A DNA stretch of 45,000 nucleotides from Tubiluchus corallicola (lineage: Eukaryota > Priapulida > Priapulimorpha > Priapulimorphida > Tubiluchidae). Shown here piece by piece: positions 32,970 through 43,989 of the stretch (the stretch's first letter is position 1; each line of letters starts with the position of its first letter). The notes beneath the pieces were generated by a model. That model searched no databases. It worked only from the letters and a program-made list of their open reading frames with translations, and was not told the origin of the DNA. The DNA lies in assembly GCA_030141605.1 (NCBI GenBank), contig JAQGDQ010000571.1, positions 1-45,000 of the forward strand, read 5' to 3'. The translations under genes and the position numbers were made by a program.

Positions 32970-34108
32970 TGCCTATCTATGTCAGGTAATACGAAAATTC
33001 TACAACAATAAAATAACAGTAATAATGTTAACTTTTCCTTTTGGATTACCAAAAGATTTTTATGAAAAAGTGAACCCCTGTTGGTCCGGTATCTCATTTC
33101 ATAGGCACAACCTTATCGAATAGTTAGGTTGTGTCTAGTTGCATCCAGATACATTCATTAGGCTGTTCCCGCTGAATGTTGTAATCATACTTGGATCTGA
33201 CTTGGTCTGACTATTTCTTGCCCGCACACATAATCTGTAATTTTCTTGATGAGCCTAATTTGGCTTGGGTTAGTAAGTTCGGTAAAATCTAAGAGGTGTT
33301 AGGAAACGATTGCCCTTCCAACCCGGACATGAAACCGAAAAGAATAGCTAAAAATTAACAACGCTTTCAGAAAAAGGATTTAATTATGAGTAAAAGATTT
33401 AAAAAAACAGATTAAATAAGATAAGTAATAATGAATAAAATATTAATATTGAACTGCTGGTGGCACCTTGCCAGCCAGGCGTGGTTCGGCCCTCCAGGTA
33501 CGGAGACAGAGCAGCCTAATAATGATTTCCACATAACTACAATTAAACAAAACTGAATTAAATAATGCCGACTATTTAACTGGAAAGAGATTTAAATATT
33601 ACAAGACCTAAACTAACTTTGACAAGATTTTATACAAATTAAAGAAAAACAGAACAAAGAAATAAAGTGGAGAGACTGATACCTAACTTGCGTTATATAG
33701 CGGGTAGCAGGAGAATTGTAACTTTGACAGAGGAAGCACAAGCACAAGAACCACCAACTCTGCACGACCCGATTACCATTGTAGCTCCAAAGTACAGCAG
33801 GTTTTCACCCTCCTTTTATAACCTTCCCCAAACTAGTGTACATATCAGAGATAGAGCCAAAATGAAACCTGATTGGTTGAAAGTAAAAAGGTGTGAAGAT
33901 TTAACCAATAAGAAGTGAAATTTTTGTAGGTTTAATAAAAACTTAGGTTTGAACTACTGGTACTTTTAGGAGTGACGTGCAACACTAGTTTGGTAACCAC
34001 GTCATACTTTGGAATAAAGGTAAAGGTTGTGCAGAGTGGGCCGCCCTGGCGCCTGCGCTACAATATTAAAAGTACATTTACATCTGCTTGTGGTAAGTGA
34101 TAACCTTA
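32970..34108. other. Upstream of POMGNT1 exon, no exon recognised
   Basis: 33667-33918 has an 83-codon plus-strand frame (peptide rich in Pro, Arg, Lys) with facing CCAAT motifs near 33870 and 33902. It looks like transposon or LTR-type sequence rather than a host exon, but I cannot place it. Confidence 0.35.
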
Positions 34109-34109
34109 C

Positions 34110-34578
34110 AGAACGAGAAGACCCTCCACTTACATGAAGCTTAAAAAAATCATCTTGAAATTTTGTACTGCTTACTGGCTTTCTGCACGCAGGGCTTGCA
34201 TCAGCAGTAACGCTGTATAAAACTTGTAATTTAAACTCCCTCAATTAGGCGCAGCCATTTTAATGGTAGGTCGTTTAAAACAGGTTTTGATAGCATTAAG
34301 TAAAGTTTGAAAAAATAATCAGAGCATTCGTAGCATACAAGTAATTAATTGTTGCTAATTAAGTAAAATTTTAAATTACTGTTTCTTCTCAATAAGATTA
34401 AAAATATGTTTTTGGCTAGTGAGTGGTGCACCCTGGAGGTTGAGTCATTTTACCAATTGGCACAAACATTTTAAATTATTATTTCTAGTTACATTGTTCT
34501 TTCCAGCAGGTAAGTGAAATGCTAAGTAATAACGATTTGCACGGAAAGTTCTTTGGAGCATAATTTAACATTGCCTAG
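34110..34578 (+). mobile_element. Family B repeat, copy 7, abutting the POMGNT1 acceptor region
   Basis: Blocks in family order: GCTTAAAAAAATCATCTTGA, AAAACTTGTAATTTAAACTC, TTTTAATGGTAGGTCGTTTA, AAAAAATAATCAGAGCATTC, AAGATTAAAAATATGTTTTT, TTTTACCAATTGGCACAAAC, AGCAGGTAAGTGAAATGCTA, GCACGGAAAGTTCTTTGG and TAATTTAACATTGCCT. The recognisable family sequence stops at about 34578, 36 bp before the exon. Confidence 0.7.
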
Positions 34579-34614
34579 CATTTTCTGTGAGCCTACTTTG
34601 TTACTCTTCTCCAG

Positions 34615-34717
34615 GTCATTTTAGTGATTGTACTGCTCGTTACCGTTGCCGTAAACATCGTCTTCATCCTGGACACGGGACGGAAGCTGCTGGCTAACGA
34701 GAATGAGAATTTCATTG
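34615..34717 (+). CDS. POMGNT1: POMGNT1, exon encoding the transmembrane anchor
   Basis: POMGNT1 is a Golgi type II membrane enzyme that adds GlcNAc in beta-1,2 linkage to O-mannose on alpha-dystroglycan. This 103-bp exon follows the acceptor TTGTTACTCTTCTCCAG and ends ATTG before GTAAGT. It reads VILVIV, then LLVTVAVNIVFILDTGRK, then LLANENENFI and one base of a Gly codon. Human POMGNT1 has LLVTVIVNIKLILDTRRA at about residues 47-64, so the hydrophobic anchor and the ILDT-x-R boundary are conserved. The exon starts in phase 0. The N-terminal cytoplasmic segment (about 40 residues in human) must be in an upstream exon I could not find. Two independent matching exons in the right order and phase make the assignment secure. 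Confidence 0.95.
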
Positions 34718-34918
34718 GTAAGTGTAAGAAGCTTTTCTCGCTGTAATTGCCAAGACTGTGTCCCTTGGTGTTTATAAGTGAGGAGATTTTTGCTGATCTC
34801 TTTCCGAACGGCTAATAAAAGTCATTCATTCTCAGTGATGTATTTAACTCATTATGGACAAGAAAATGATGAGAAAACCCTTAAACCAGAAACGTTGTCA
34901 GATAAAGTCAATATTTGA

Positions 34919-35280
34919 TTATAATAAGCCTTTTCACAGTTGTTATACGTTAAAGGTTAAGTGTACCACAGCAATGCATCTTAGCTGTAATTGTCACGTG
35001 GCATGTGGGTAAAGCAAAGTATTTTGCCTCATCAGTTGAGTAACTTCATTTATTTTACGTGCACTTTACTTTATTATGCATTAATCTGTGTGTAAGAGTG
35101 TTTTACTAGCAGCATCTTGCTTGGAAACAAGGGTCTAGCTAGCTGTTAAAACTGTTGCTGAACAATAGCGTAGGCTGTGAGGCATTGTCAAGTGTACGCA
35201 AAGCGTTGTCTGATACAGTTAACCTTTGACCTTTTCACGATCATAATTAATCGCTGGAACTGTGAGAAGGTTTATTAATC
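34919..35280 (+). mobile_element. Family C inverted-repeat element, complete copy, about 360 bp
   Basis: The left end TAATAAGCCTTTTCACAGTT and the reversed right end TAATAAACCTTCTCACAGTT form terminal inverted repeats, with AAAGGTTAA motifs just inside both. Body sequence matches 3671-3876 in reverse. Non-coding. Confidence 0.7.
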
Positions 35281-35929
35281 AAATACAATTATCATCATAG
35301 TTGTTTTTGACTAGGGATGCACTGGTTCCAGTTGTGCCGGTTCAGGTTGGATCCGGATCTGTACGTGCCCGTGTATTGACTGTTTGTTTAAAAAATTGAG
35401 TAACTTTAAATGGAAACACTGCAAACGTTCATGCGTTGTAATTTTGAACACTTGATCTGCGCTTCGTTTAAACAAAAAAAACAGCCAAACTACGTTTTTC
35501 AGAAATCAATGGCCCTATGTTTTAGCAGACATTATTGCAGCAATAGCGCTATCCTTATACACTATTTGGAACCAGAGTGTGAAGATTACCGGTGCTGCTT
35601 GAGCTATGGTGGCATATAAACTAAGCGATACTTTTGCAAATTTCTAAAGATTTTAATAGAAATCCTTCAAATTCTTTGAAAGATTAAGACAATTCGGGTA
35701 ACTAAACTATTATCAATATTTTTTCTTATGCGCTTTAAATTTTGGTCTGTAGTTTTATTCCTAGAAAAATGGAAATCAAACAGTGCAAAGTCCGATGCAC
35801 ATTTCTGCCGGATACGGATCCGTTGAAATTACCGCATCTCAGCATTTATTACATCCCTAGTTTTTACACAGTTGGAATCATCACCGATGAGATATCAAAT
35901 TCAAAAGTAAACAGTTATTTTCTCGGTAC

Positions 35930-35980
35930 ATTCACAAGTTAAGCAACACTGGATCTGCTTAGTAGAAGCACGTGCGACAG
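35930..35980 (+). repeat. 5S rRNA-derived fragment
   Basis: CACAAGTTAAGCAACACTGG then CTGCTTAGTAGAAGCACGTG resembles 5S rRNA box A and the following element. Diverged and short. Confidence 0.5.
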
Positions 35981-36714
35981 CCCATAACGAAACCGATTTT
36001 GGGTGATCTGCTGTACTACCCCTGATTATTCAGTGAGTATTTATCTGAATGTTACTAAGACATCTACAACCGGTTCAGGTCAGAATTTTAATGAAGATTT
36101 CTCGATAGTAAACTAGATACCGGTCCCGCTGCAACCTCCTGCGCAAAAGAAAGGAAACTAGTTGGAATCGGCTGTTTCTAGATGTCGTGGTTTGGGATAT
36201 CCGCCTCGTCTTGTTGGCTAAAACGTTTTCTTCAGTTCAAGGTTTAGCAACAAGAGACTCGGTCGTAAAAACCTCTCGCGATTTTCAACGAGCGCTGCAC
36301 TTAATTCACATTTTTATCTTCAACCCATTTCATCCATGAAAACTAATCTTTATTAAGTCTTTTATGCTTAACGTAACGATTCATTCAGCTTGCGGGTAAT
36401 TAGCGCACTGTGATTAAAAATTCAGCAGCAAATTTGTCGTCGCATTTTTCCTCGATTTGAGGCAAATTTTGATTGATGATGATGATGAGACGGGGTTGCG
36501 AGGGAAGCTGAAAAAGAGGCGAATGGAAATGGTATCTGGAATTTCTTAGTTAGCTTAGGCATTTATTTTGACATAGTAGTGAGACAAATCGTACAGTAAT
36601 TATTGTTCAAGTTGTTCGTTAGATCTATTCTAAACTTGTAGAGCCGGTTTAGGTCACAATTGAACTGGTTTATCAGCTCCTTCGTCATTTGATAAGAGAA
36701 ATAATCGGCGTGAT

Positions 36715-36772
36715 CAGGTAGTCACCAGGTCTCCCATACTTTCACTTGACAGACCCGGTGTAGCTTAAGTTT
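36715..36772 (-). repeat. 5S rRNA-derived fragment (minus strand)
   Basis: Reverse complement AAGCTACACCGGGTCTGTCA then AGTATGGGAGACCTGGTGAC follows 5S rRNA box A to box C (ATGGGAGACC is canonical). Confidence 0.55.
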
Positions 36773-37109
36773 TACAGTCAAACAGTGAGTATAGATTTTA
36801 TCTTTAAAACACAAGGATTTTAACTATTTCATTCATTTCATATTTCAAAGGTTTGCTGCTGTTTTTGTTTAGATTTTACTAATTTAGCCACTAATTATTA
36901 AAATATTACCTATTATGTGTATTATTTTGTTTAATTTTGTAGTTTTAATAGATTTTGCAGGTTGTTTTAATTAGCATTTTCCCTGTGTCAGATTTAATTA
37001 TTAAAGTGCGACTTGAATTTTGCCTACTTTGTTATTAAAGTTTGTTTGTTTCGAGACTTTTCTCTAGCTGTGAGCAGAAGTGGGAGTAAAAAGGGTAGGT
37101 GCTGTTTAA

Positions 37110-38170
37110 AGCACAAGAAAACACTCTTCGTTAAGTAAAGCTTAAAAAAATCGTCTTAATTTTATATCGTATTGTCCTATTGCATGCAGAGCTTGCATTA
37201 GCAGTAGTGCTGTATAAACTTGAAATTTTAAACTCATGCGATGATCTTTAGGCACAGCCATTTTATCGAAAGCCATTTGAAACAAGTTTAGACAACATTG
37301 TGCAAAATTTGGAAAAATAATCAGTGCAATTGTAGAACAGTTTTCACTTATTAAGAAGCAAAAGTAGAAATTACTCTACATTGTCAATAAGATCAGTAAT
37401 GAGTTTTTTCTGGTGAGCCAGTAGTGCACACTGGGATGGCGATGCAGTGACATTTTACAAGGTGGCACAAACAGTACAGTTTTCACTAACTAAGAAGCAA
37501 ATACAGAAATTACTTTACAGGGTCAATAAGAACAATAATGAGTTTTTTGTGAGCCAGTAGTGCACAGTGGGATGGTAATACAAAATGGAGTGACATTTTA
37601 CAAGGTGGCGCAAGCAGTACAGTTTCACTAACTACGAAGCAAATACAGAAATTACTTTACAGGGTCAATTAGAACAATAATGAGTTTTTTGTGAGCCAGT
37701 AGTGCACAGTGGGATGGTAATGGAGAATGGAGTGACATTTTACAAGGTGGCACAAACAGTACAGTTTTCACTTACTAAGAAGCAAAAGTAGAAATTACTT
37801 TGCATTGTCAATAAGATCAATAATGAGTTTTTTCTGGTGAGCCAGTAGTGCACACTGGGGTGGCAATGCAGTGACGTTTTACAAGGTGGCACAAACATTA
37901 CAGTTTTCACTAACTAAGAAGCAAAAGTAGAAATTACTTTGCATTGTCAATAAGATCAATAATGTGTTTTTGGTGAGCCAGTAGTGCACCCTGGGATGGT
38001 GATGTAGTTTAGTGCACACTGGGATGGCATTGCAGTGACGTTTTATTATTAAGAATTTTCTTAATGACATTAATCTTTCAATTAGGTTACAACTGTAATG
38101 CTAAGTGATATAACTTTGTATGGAAAGTTCGTCGGGATATACCTTAACATTCCCTTTTCTTCCCCTTAAG
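37110..38170 (+). mobile_element. Family B repeat, copy 8, with internal tandem amplification
   Basis: The 5' part (GCTTAAAAAAATCGTCTTAA, AAACTTGAAATTTTAAACTC, CATTTGAAACAAGTTTAGAC) and the 3' part (TTATTAAGAATTTTCTTAAT, AATGCTAAGTGATATAACTT, TGGAAAGTTCGTCGGGATAT) are single copy. The middle segment (TTCACTAACTAAGAAGCAAA ... GTGAGCCAGTAGTGCACACT ... TTTTACAAGGTGGCACAAAC) is repeated about five times, at 37421, 37557, 37699, 37845 and 37981 (136-146 bp apart). Confidence 0.8.
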
Positions 38171-38720
38171 TAATTCTTTTGTTGATGATCGCAGGTGGTA
38201 ATGCAGTCTGCAACATTCAAATGTTTGAAAGGTTCTCACGACATTCCTTGTTATTTCTTTTACTAGATTTTCCATAATTCATATTCCAGGCTCGTATTCG
38301 TTTATTCGAACGTTGCACAAGTGAAAGACAACTACTTAGCCTTATTGACTCGTTTCCGTGGAGACAAATTTCAAGCAGACTACATCTTCCTCTGTGTTGT
38401 GGGCTTTTTAAACTATTGTTGTGAGACCGGGGTTTGTGCGCCGTGGGGAGAGATACCGCATCGTTAATTCTCAAGATTATTTTTCAATAAAACATGACTG
38501 AATAAACTGCACGCGTTTATGCAGTTCCCATGGCAACCAAATTACCAATGACATCTATCCATAAATTTCAATTTTTTTTTTGGAAATTCAAGCCTAGTAG
38601 TATTAGCACCCATGGCAACTCTAATGCGGCATATATTAATTTTTCACACTTTCACCTTCAGTTGGACTCGCTTATGGAATAAATTAAGTTGACTTGAATC
38701 TAAGGCAACAACATTACATG

Positions 38721-39905
38721 ATAGTTAAAAACGACGCAACTTTATGAAAACAAAAGTTAAAATCATGCCCAAAGGTTTTGACAGGCTGCTGCTGTCATCA
38801 TCGGTGGTAAATTTACAAACATACAACCCATTTGTATAGGCAGAACCTATTATGCACTAATTAAGTAGTTAACAGAAGTCAAATAGGTAATGAATAAGTT
38901 TATTTTCAAACACATAGCTATTTGTTACTGTATCAGTTTCTTTTCTTCAGGTCTGCTTAACCACTGCCTATTTGGCTTTTGTAAATACACAATTAGCGTT
39001 TAAGTTACCCTATCAATTTCTTTACTGGTCTGCTTATTCATTACCTATTTGGCTTCTGTTAACTACTTAATTAGTGCATAATAGGCTCTGCCTATACAAA
39101 CTGGTTGTATGTTTGTAAATTTACCACTGATGATGACAACAGCAGCCCGTTGAAACGTTTGACATCATTTTAACTTTTTAATGTAAAAGTTGTGTTGTTG
39201 TGTTTTAATGAAGTTGTGTTGTTGTGTTTTAATGAAGTTGTGTTGTTGTGTTTTAATGAAGTTGTGTTGTTGTGTTTTAATGAAGTTGTGTTGTTGTGTT
39301 TTAATGAAGTTGTGTTGTTGTGTTTTAATGAAGTTGTGTTGTTGTGTTTTAATGAAGTTGTGTTGTTGTGTTTTAATGAAGTTGTGTTGTTGTGTTTTAA
39401 TGAAGTTGTGTTGTTGTGTTTTAATGAAGTTGTGTTGTTGTGTTTTAATGAAGTTGTGTTGTTGTGTTTTAATGAAGTTGTGTTGTTGTGTTTTAATGAA
39501 GTTGTGTTGTTGTGTTTTAATGAAGTTGTGTTGTTGTGTTTTAATGAAGTTGTGTTGTTGTGTTTTAATGAAGTTGTGTTGTTGTGTTTTAATGAAGTTG
39601 TGTTGTTGTGTTTTAATGAAGTTGTGTTGTTGTGTTTTAATGAAGTTGTGTTGTTGTGTTTTAATGAAGTTGTGTTGTTGTGTTTTAATGAAGTTGTGTT
39701 GTTGTGTTTTAATGAAGTTGTGTTGTTGTGTTTTAATGAAGTTGTGTTGTTGTGTTTTAATGAAGTTGTGTTGTTGTGTTTTAATGAAGTTGTGATGTTG
39801 TGTTTTAATGAAGTTGTGTTGTTGTGTTTTAATGAAGTTGTGTTGTTGTGTTTTAATGAAGTTGTGTTGTTGTGTTTTAATGAAGCTGTGTTGTTTTTGA
39901 CTATA
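38721..39905. mobile_element. Family D foldback element carrying the 24-bp array
   Basis: The left arm 38721-38900 and the right arm 39032-39190 are near-perfect inverted repeats: GGTAAATTTACAAACATACA, TTGTATAGGCAGAACCTATT, ATGCACTAATTAAGTAGTTA and CAAATAGGTAATGAATAAG on the left, each reversed on the right. The left starts ATAGTTAAAAACGACGCAAC. The matching right end GTGTTGTTTTTGACTAT is found only at 39887-39904, on the far side of the 24-bp array, so the array sits inside the right terminus. A 130-bp loop between the arms has a degenerate copy of the inner arm end. No transposase. Confidence 0.8.
39187..39896. repeat. 24-bp minisatellite, 29 units, nearly perfect
   Basis: The unit AAGTTGTGTTGTTGTGTTTT-AATG repeats from 39187 in exact register. 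Among 29 complete units I see one substitution (T to A in unit 26, near 39794) and one in the last partial unit (T to C, near 39886). Because 24 is a multiple of three, long frames exist on both strands (8-residue repeats); none is a gene. Confidence 0.97.
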
Positions 39906-40364
39906 GATGTTTTTAAGTGTCTGTAATTGAACTTTACATAACTAGCAACGTGTAGTTTGTTAATTCTAAGCAGTGAAATTTGCTTTATTGGCCTACTAGA
40001 GCTGTACGAGGATAATGAATTATTGCTTAGAAAATATTCAGTTTTATTACCGCCCAGTAAATAGGTTAAGAACAGAACTGTGGTTTTATGATGCCAACTT
40101 GTCATAATAAAGTGAGAATATTGCGTGCTGTGTATTAAATTCTAAAGATTTATTGCCATATATTTGTAAAGCCGTTAAACTCGTAAGAATTGTTCGTGTT
40201 TTTCGCTCGTTGAGCAGCCAGAAAAGCAGAAGCGATGGCAAAAACTTGCGTAAGATGAGATTGAGCGCGCCACAATAATCGCGCGTTTGTCAAATGCGTT
40301 TCCAATAGTTTGCGATGTTTGTGTAGCAGTATGACAGATGCGTTGTCAAATTTACCACTGTGGA

Positions 40365-40600
40365 AATTTTTTTTATTTATTTTTTATTTATTATTATTAT
40401 CACATTCAGTACTATATAATGACATTAAGCACACAGTGACATCAAAATTATTATATCTACTGTATTAAATTCTTATGTTTCATACACTATCGTTATCGTA
40501 GAAGAATAATTGTACTGCAGTGGGCTAGAGAAGCAAAGGCTTGTATAAGCCCACTGTCATGTGAACTCGGTAAAAAAAGAATGGATGAGTGAACAAAAAA
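40365..40600 (-). mobile_element. LINE-like 3' end (minus strand)
   Basis: Reversed, the sequence ends in AT-rich AATAATAAATAAAAAATAAA and carries a hairpin CAGTGGGCTTATACAAGCC ... AGCCCACTG (40518-40556) upstream of it. The plan (hairpin, spacer, A-rich tail) parallels the LINE tails at 27155 and 31223, though the sequence is different. Tentative. Confidence 0.4.
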
Positions 40601-41490
40601 AGAACTGGGAGAAAGGTTAGATCACACAGGAAGGGTAGAAAGATGTGTTAGTGGAAATGATAGGAAGAAAGATAGTCGATTGTGCTATGTTGACATCAGC
40701 TCTAAAGATTTATCAATGATGCCTTGTTTTGCATAATCTGTACCAGGATTATTGCTGTGGACGTGGTGTGTCGTTTGGAGCAGGCGCATGTTCGCTGCCC
40801 TGCTTGGCCAAGTGTTGGAACATTTGTAATAAGAAAGTAGCCTCACGGATGAAAACTAGTCCTTTTCCACACACGGGCTGCTATTTCTCAGTGCCAAACA
40901 ACTTGTATGGAGTTAAAAATAGCTTAAAAACCATTAACTGACAGCGAGTAAGAGAATCTGCCAGCAACTGCGAAGGCTGTTTGCTATTACCGATATGAAT
41001 CTTTCTCAACCTCGTCCAAGCATGGCAGCATACATGTGCTAACTGCAACTATTCATGCAATCTCAGTAGCACAACGAAAAATAAAGTGACTAGATCACTG
41101 CCCTACAGCTGCAGTCATATCGAATACGGGCTCCTCTTTCGCTGACAGACTACACTACCCGTAAACTGTCATGGTGTGTTCAGAGTTTTCTGTCACGAGT
41201 TTTCAGAAATGCGAAATGCTTGGCGAATTACTGTCGGAATGAAATTGTAAATTTGATGCTTTTGTTTAAATTAGTACGTAGCATTGTACTGTTGTATGTA
41301 TTTTACAGTATATTAGATCATAATCTATTCTATGTATTTCATCTTCAATAGTCACATCACCTGTATATTAATCTCTTCTTCCTGAGACCTTGTTATCAGT
41401 GGTTTCTGTGACCAAAATGTTCATTTGTCTCTTTTTCGAAATAATTCGGTTATAAAAAAGAAAGAAATTGTAAACTCTCTGACAGTTGCT

Positions 41491-42720
41491 GCGAGTTACT
41501 GTCTAGTGTGAACGCCTTGATGAGTTACTCTCGACACTTCTCTCAGCGAATAGAGAAGCGAGTGTCAGAGAAAAGTCTTGGTCTGTAGTCAGAACATGCT
41601 TGCGAGTTACTGTCTAGTGTGAATGCCTCGGTGGGTTACTCTCGACACTTCTCTCAGCGAATAGAGAAGTGAGTGTCAGAGAAAAGTCTTGGTCTGTAGT
41701 CAGAGCATGCTTGCGAGTTACTGTCTAGTGTGAATGCCTCGATGAGTTACTCTCGACACTTCTCTCAGCGAATAGAGAAGCGAGTGTCAGAGAAAAGTTT
41801 TGGTCTGTAGTCAGAACATGCTTGCGAGTTACTGTCTAGTGTGAATGCCTCGGTGGGTTACTCTCGACACTTCTCTCAGCGAATAGAGAAGTGAGTGTCA
41901 GAGAAAAGTTTTGGTCTGTAGTCAGAACATGCTTGCGAGTTACTGTCTAGTGTGAACGCCTCGATGAGTTACTCTCGACACGTCTCTCAGAGAATAGAGA
42001 AGTGAGTGTCAGAGAAAAGTTTTGGTCTGTAGTCAGAACATGCTTGCGAGTTACTGTCTAGTGTGAATGCCTCGGTGAGTTACTCTCGACACTTCTCTCA
42101 GCGAATAGAGAAGTGAGTGTTGGAGAAAAGTCTTGGTCTGTAGTCAGAGCATGCTTGCGAGTTACTGTCTAGTGTGAATGCCTCGATGAGTTACTCTCGA
42201 CACTTCTGTCAGAGAATAGAGAAGTAAGTGTCAGAGAAAAGTTTGGTCTGCAGTCAGAGCATGCTTGCGAGTTACTGTCTAGTGTGAACGCCTCGGTGAG
42301 TTACTCTCGACACTTCTCTCAGCGAATAGAGAAGTGAGTGTCAGAGAAAAGTTTTGGTCTGTACTGAGAGCATGCTTGCGAGTTACTGTCTAGTGTGAAT
42401 GCCTCGATGAGTTACTCTCGACACTTCTCTCAGCGAATAGAGAAGTGAGTGTCAGAGAAAAGTTTTGGTCTGTAGTCAGAACATGCTTGCGAGTTACTGT
42501 CTAGTGTGAACGCCTCGGTGAGTTACTCTCGACACATCTCTCAGCGAATAGAGAAGTGAGTGTTGTAGAAAAGTCTTGGTCTGTAGTCAGAGCATGCTTG
42601 CGAGTTACTGTCTAGTGTGAACGCCTCGGTGAGTTACTCTCGACACTTTTCTGAGCAAATAGACAAGTGAGTGTCAGAGAAAAGTTTTGGTCTGTAGTCA
42701 GAGCATGCTTGTGAGTTACT
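41491..42720. repeat. 111-bp minisatellite, 11 units plus a partial
   Basis: GCGAGTTACTGTCTAGTGTG starts at 41491, 41602, 41713, 41824, 41935, 42046, 42157, 42267, 42378, 42489, 42600 and (GTGAG variant) 42711. One spacing is 110, all others 111. Each unit contains GACACTTCTCTCAGCGAATA-GAGAAGTGAGTGTC, an imperfect hairpin. Units differ at a few sites (for example CGATGAG or CGGTGAG). The array ends 170 bp before the next POMGNT1 exon. Confidence 0.97.
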
Positions 42721-42889
42721 TGGTGAGAAAAATTGGTAGTCTGCACTGTTTGCATGTACAGTCAATAGACTGTACCTGGAATATCTCATTATGGAAAGTT
42801 GTAAATAAACATGGAACTTTAGTACTTAGTGATTGCTTCATAATTTTCATTCGTTTTTGTAAATAACTCCCTCAATTTCGTTTTTCAAG

Positions 42890-43014
42890 GTGATTGGTCA
42901 GTCAGGAGACTGAAATCTGGGAAGAGTCCGGCAGAGGACATGCGACCAAAGACCTTGACGGTGGAAGTCCATTCTAGTAAAGGCAAAGTGTCCGTGTCAG
43001 TTGATGGGACTACG
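42890..43014 (+). CDS. POMGNT1: POMGNT1, exon encoding the start of the stem domain
   Basis: A 125-bp exon between the acceptor TTTTTCAAG and the donor GTATGT. Two leading bases complete the Gly codon left by the anchor exon (G+GT), then 41 codons follow, ending in phase 0. The peptide has RRLKSGKSPAEDM, then VEVHSSKGKVSVSVDGTT. Human POMGNT1 reads VEVYSSRSKVYVAVDGTT at about residues 100-117, the start of its luminal carbohydrate-binding stem domain (an ILEI/FAM3-like fold). The linker before it is shorter than in human, as expected for a poorly conserved stalk. The next exon should resume in phase 0 with the remainder of the stem domain; I did not find it before 45000. Confidence 0.95.
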
Positions 43015-43945
43015 GTATGTTCTTTTATTTTGGTAAAATTTAAACTTGCAAAAGAATCTCGAGTTTGCAGATTTAGGGGTAGGTCTGTATTCCCAGATTC
43101 TCCAAATACTGGGCAATGGCTCTGAATCTGGACAGTTACTGCCCAACACTTATCAGCACTGGAAACAGCTTTTAAACACTTGTAGATTTGCTTACATTTA
43201 TCCATCTATTCACTGTCTGGACAAGTGTTGCTTAAGTTTTGCTAATTCTGACTCCGATCCCTTCGGAGGGTCCCTTATCCACTACTGATCGTTTGAGGAC
43301 GGAAATTGACTTTCTCATTTCCACGTCTCTAGAATTTTCTCTAAAAGTTTCATGCATTTGTTAAATTCCACAGACTCTTACAGCAGTCATTAGAAAGCTG
43401 GTGCATATTGAACTTAATGCAGATTTGCAGACAGGAGGATTTTCCTCAGATGTTCTGAATTTTCAAGTTTGCTTGTTTTATGCGGTTAAATTGTAATCTT
43501 CTTGGAAGCAGCACTATTGGATTAGAAGTTGTGCCTGTGTTAGTTGCAGATGTACGGTGACATTGGCTGTGCGGATTTTATTATTCCCAGCCCGTGTTTA
43601 AAAAACAGTTAGGGTGTGGCACAGTAAAACGAGCATTTATTGTTGCTGTGGCACTTTTGTGGTGCTAAAACAGCATAGGGAATTTTGCTTGAGTAATCAT
43701 AGTAGATCAGAAGCAACAATAGGCCAGCTATTGCACCAGCATGTACAAAAAAATTATGTCATTAATTAGATTGTTAAATATGTTATGATTGTTATACCAT
43801 TGTTATAATTGAAAACCCTTCCTTTGTCTTCTCTTTTCTCCCACTCTCTTTCTCTTACTCGCTCTCTCTCTTGTCTCTATTTTTGTCTCTCTTTCTCTTT
43901 TTATGTTTCTCTTGTGTCTCTCTTTCCCTTTCCGCCTACATTTCT

Positions 43946-43989
<44 letters not shown>

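Larger units (their letters stand above)
34718..42889 (+). other. POMGNT1: POMGNT1 intron between anchor and stem exons
   Basis: An 8,172-bp intron (donor GTAAGT, acceptor TTTTTCAAG). It contains a family C element, two 5S-like fragments, a family B copy with internal amplification, a family D foldback with the 24-bp array, a LINE 3' tail and the 111-bp array. No other gene was recognised inside it on either strand. 36030-36710 repeats a short theme (CTACAACCGGTTCAGGTCAG and GTAGAGCCGGTTTAGGTCAC). 40610-41480 holds only chance-level short frames. Confidence 0.85.

Noticed and set aside
39120-39165. Hammerhead-ribozyme-like core (CTGATGATGACAAC ... GTTGAAACG)
   Set aside because: The stem CAAC/GTTG does not begin right after CTGATGA and no proper stem III and cleavage triplet follow. 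The left arm copy (CCGATGATGACAGC) breaks the core further. A covariance search would settle it.
39170-40105. 311-codon minus-strand frame and 201- and 244-codon plus-strand frames
   Set aside because: They are translations of the 24-bp array in several frames; unit length divisible by three removes stops. No start context, homology or splice logic.
41491-42720. CRISPR-like regular array
   Set aside because: The whole 111-bp unit repeats, with no alternation of constant repeat and unique spacer, and the host is an animal genome.
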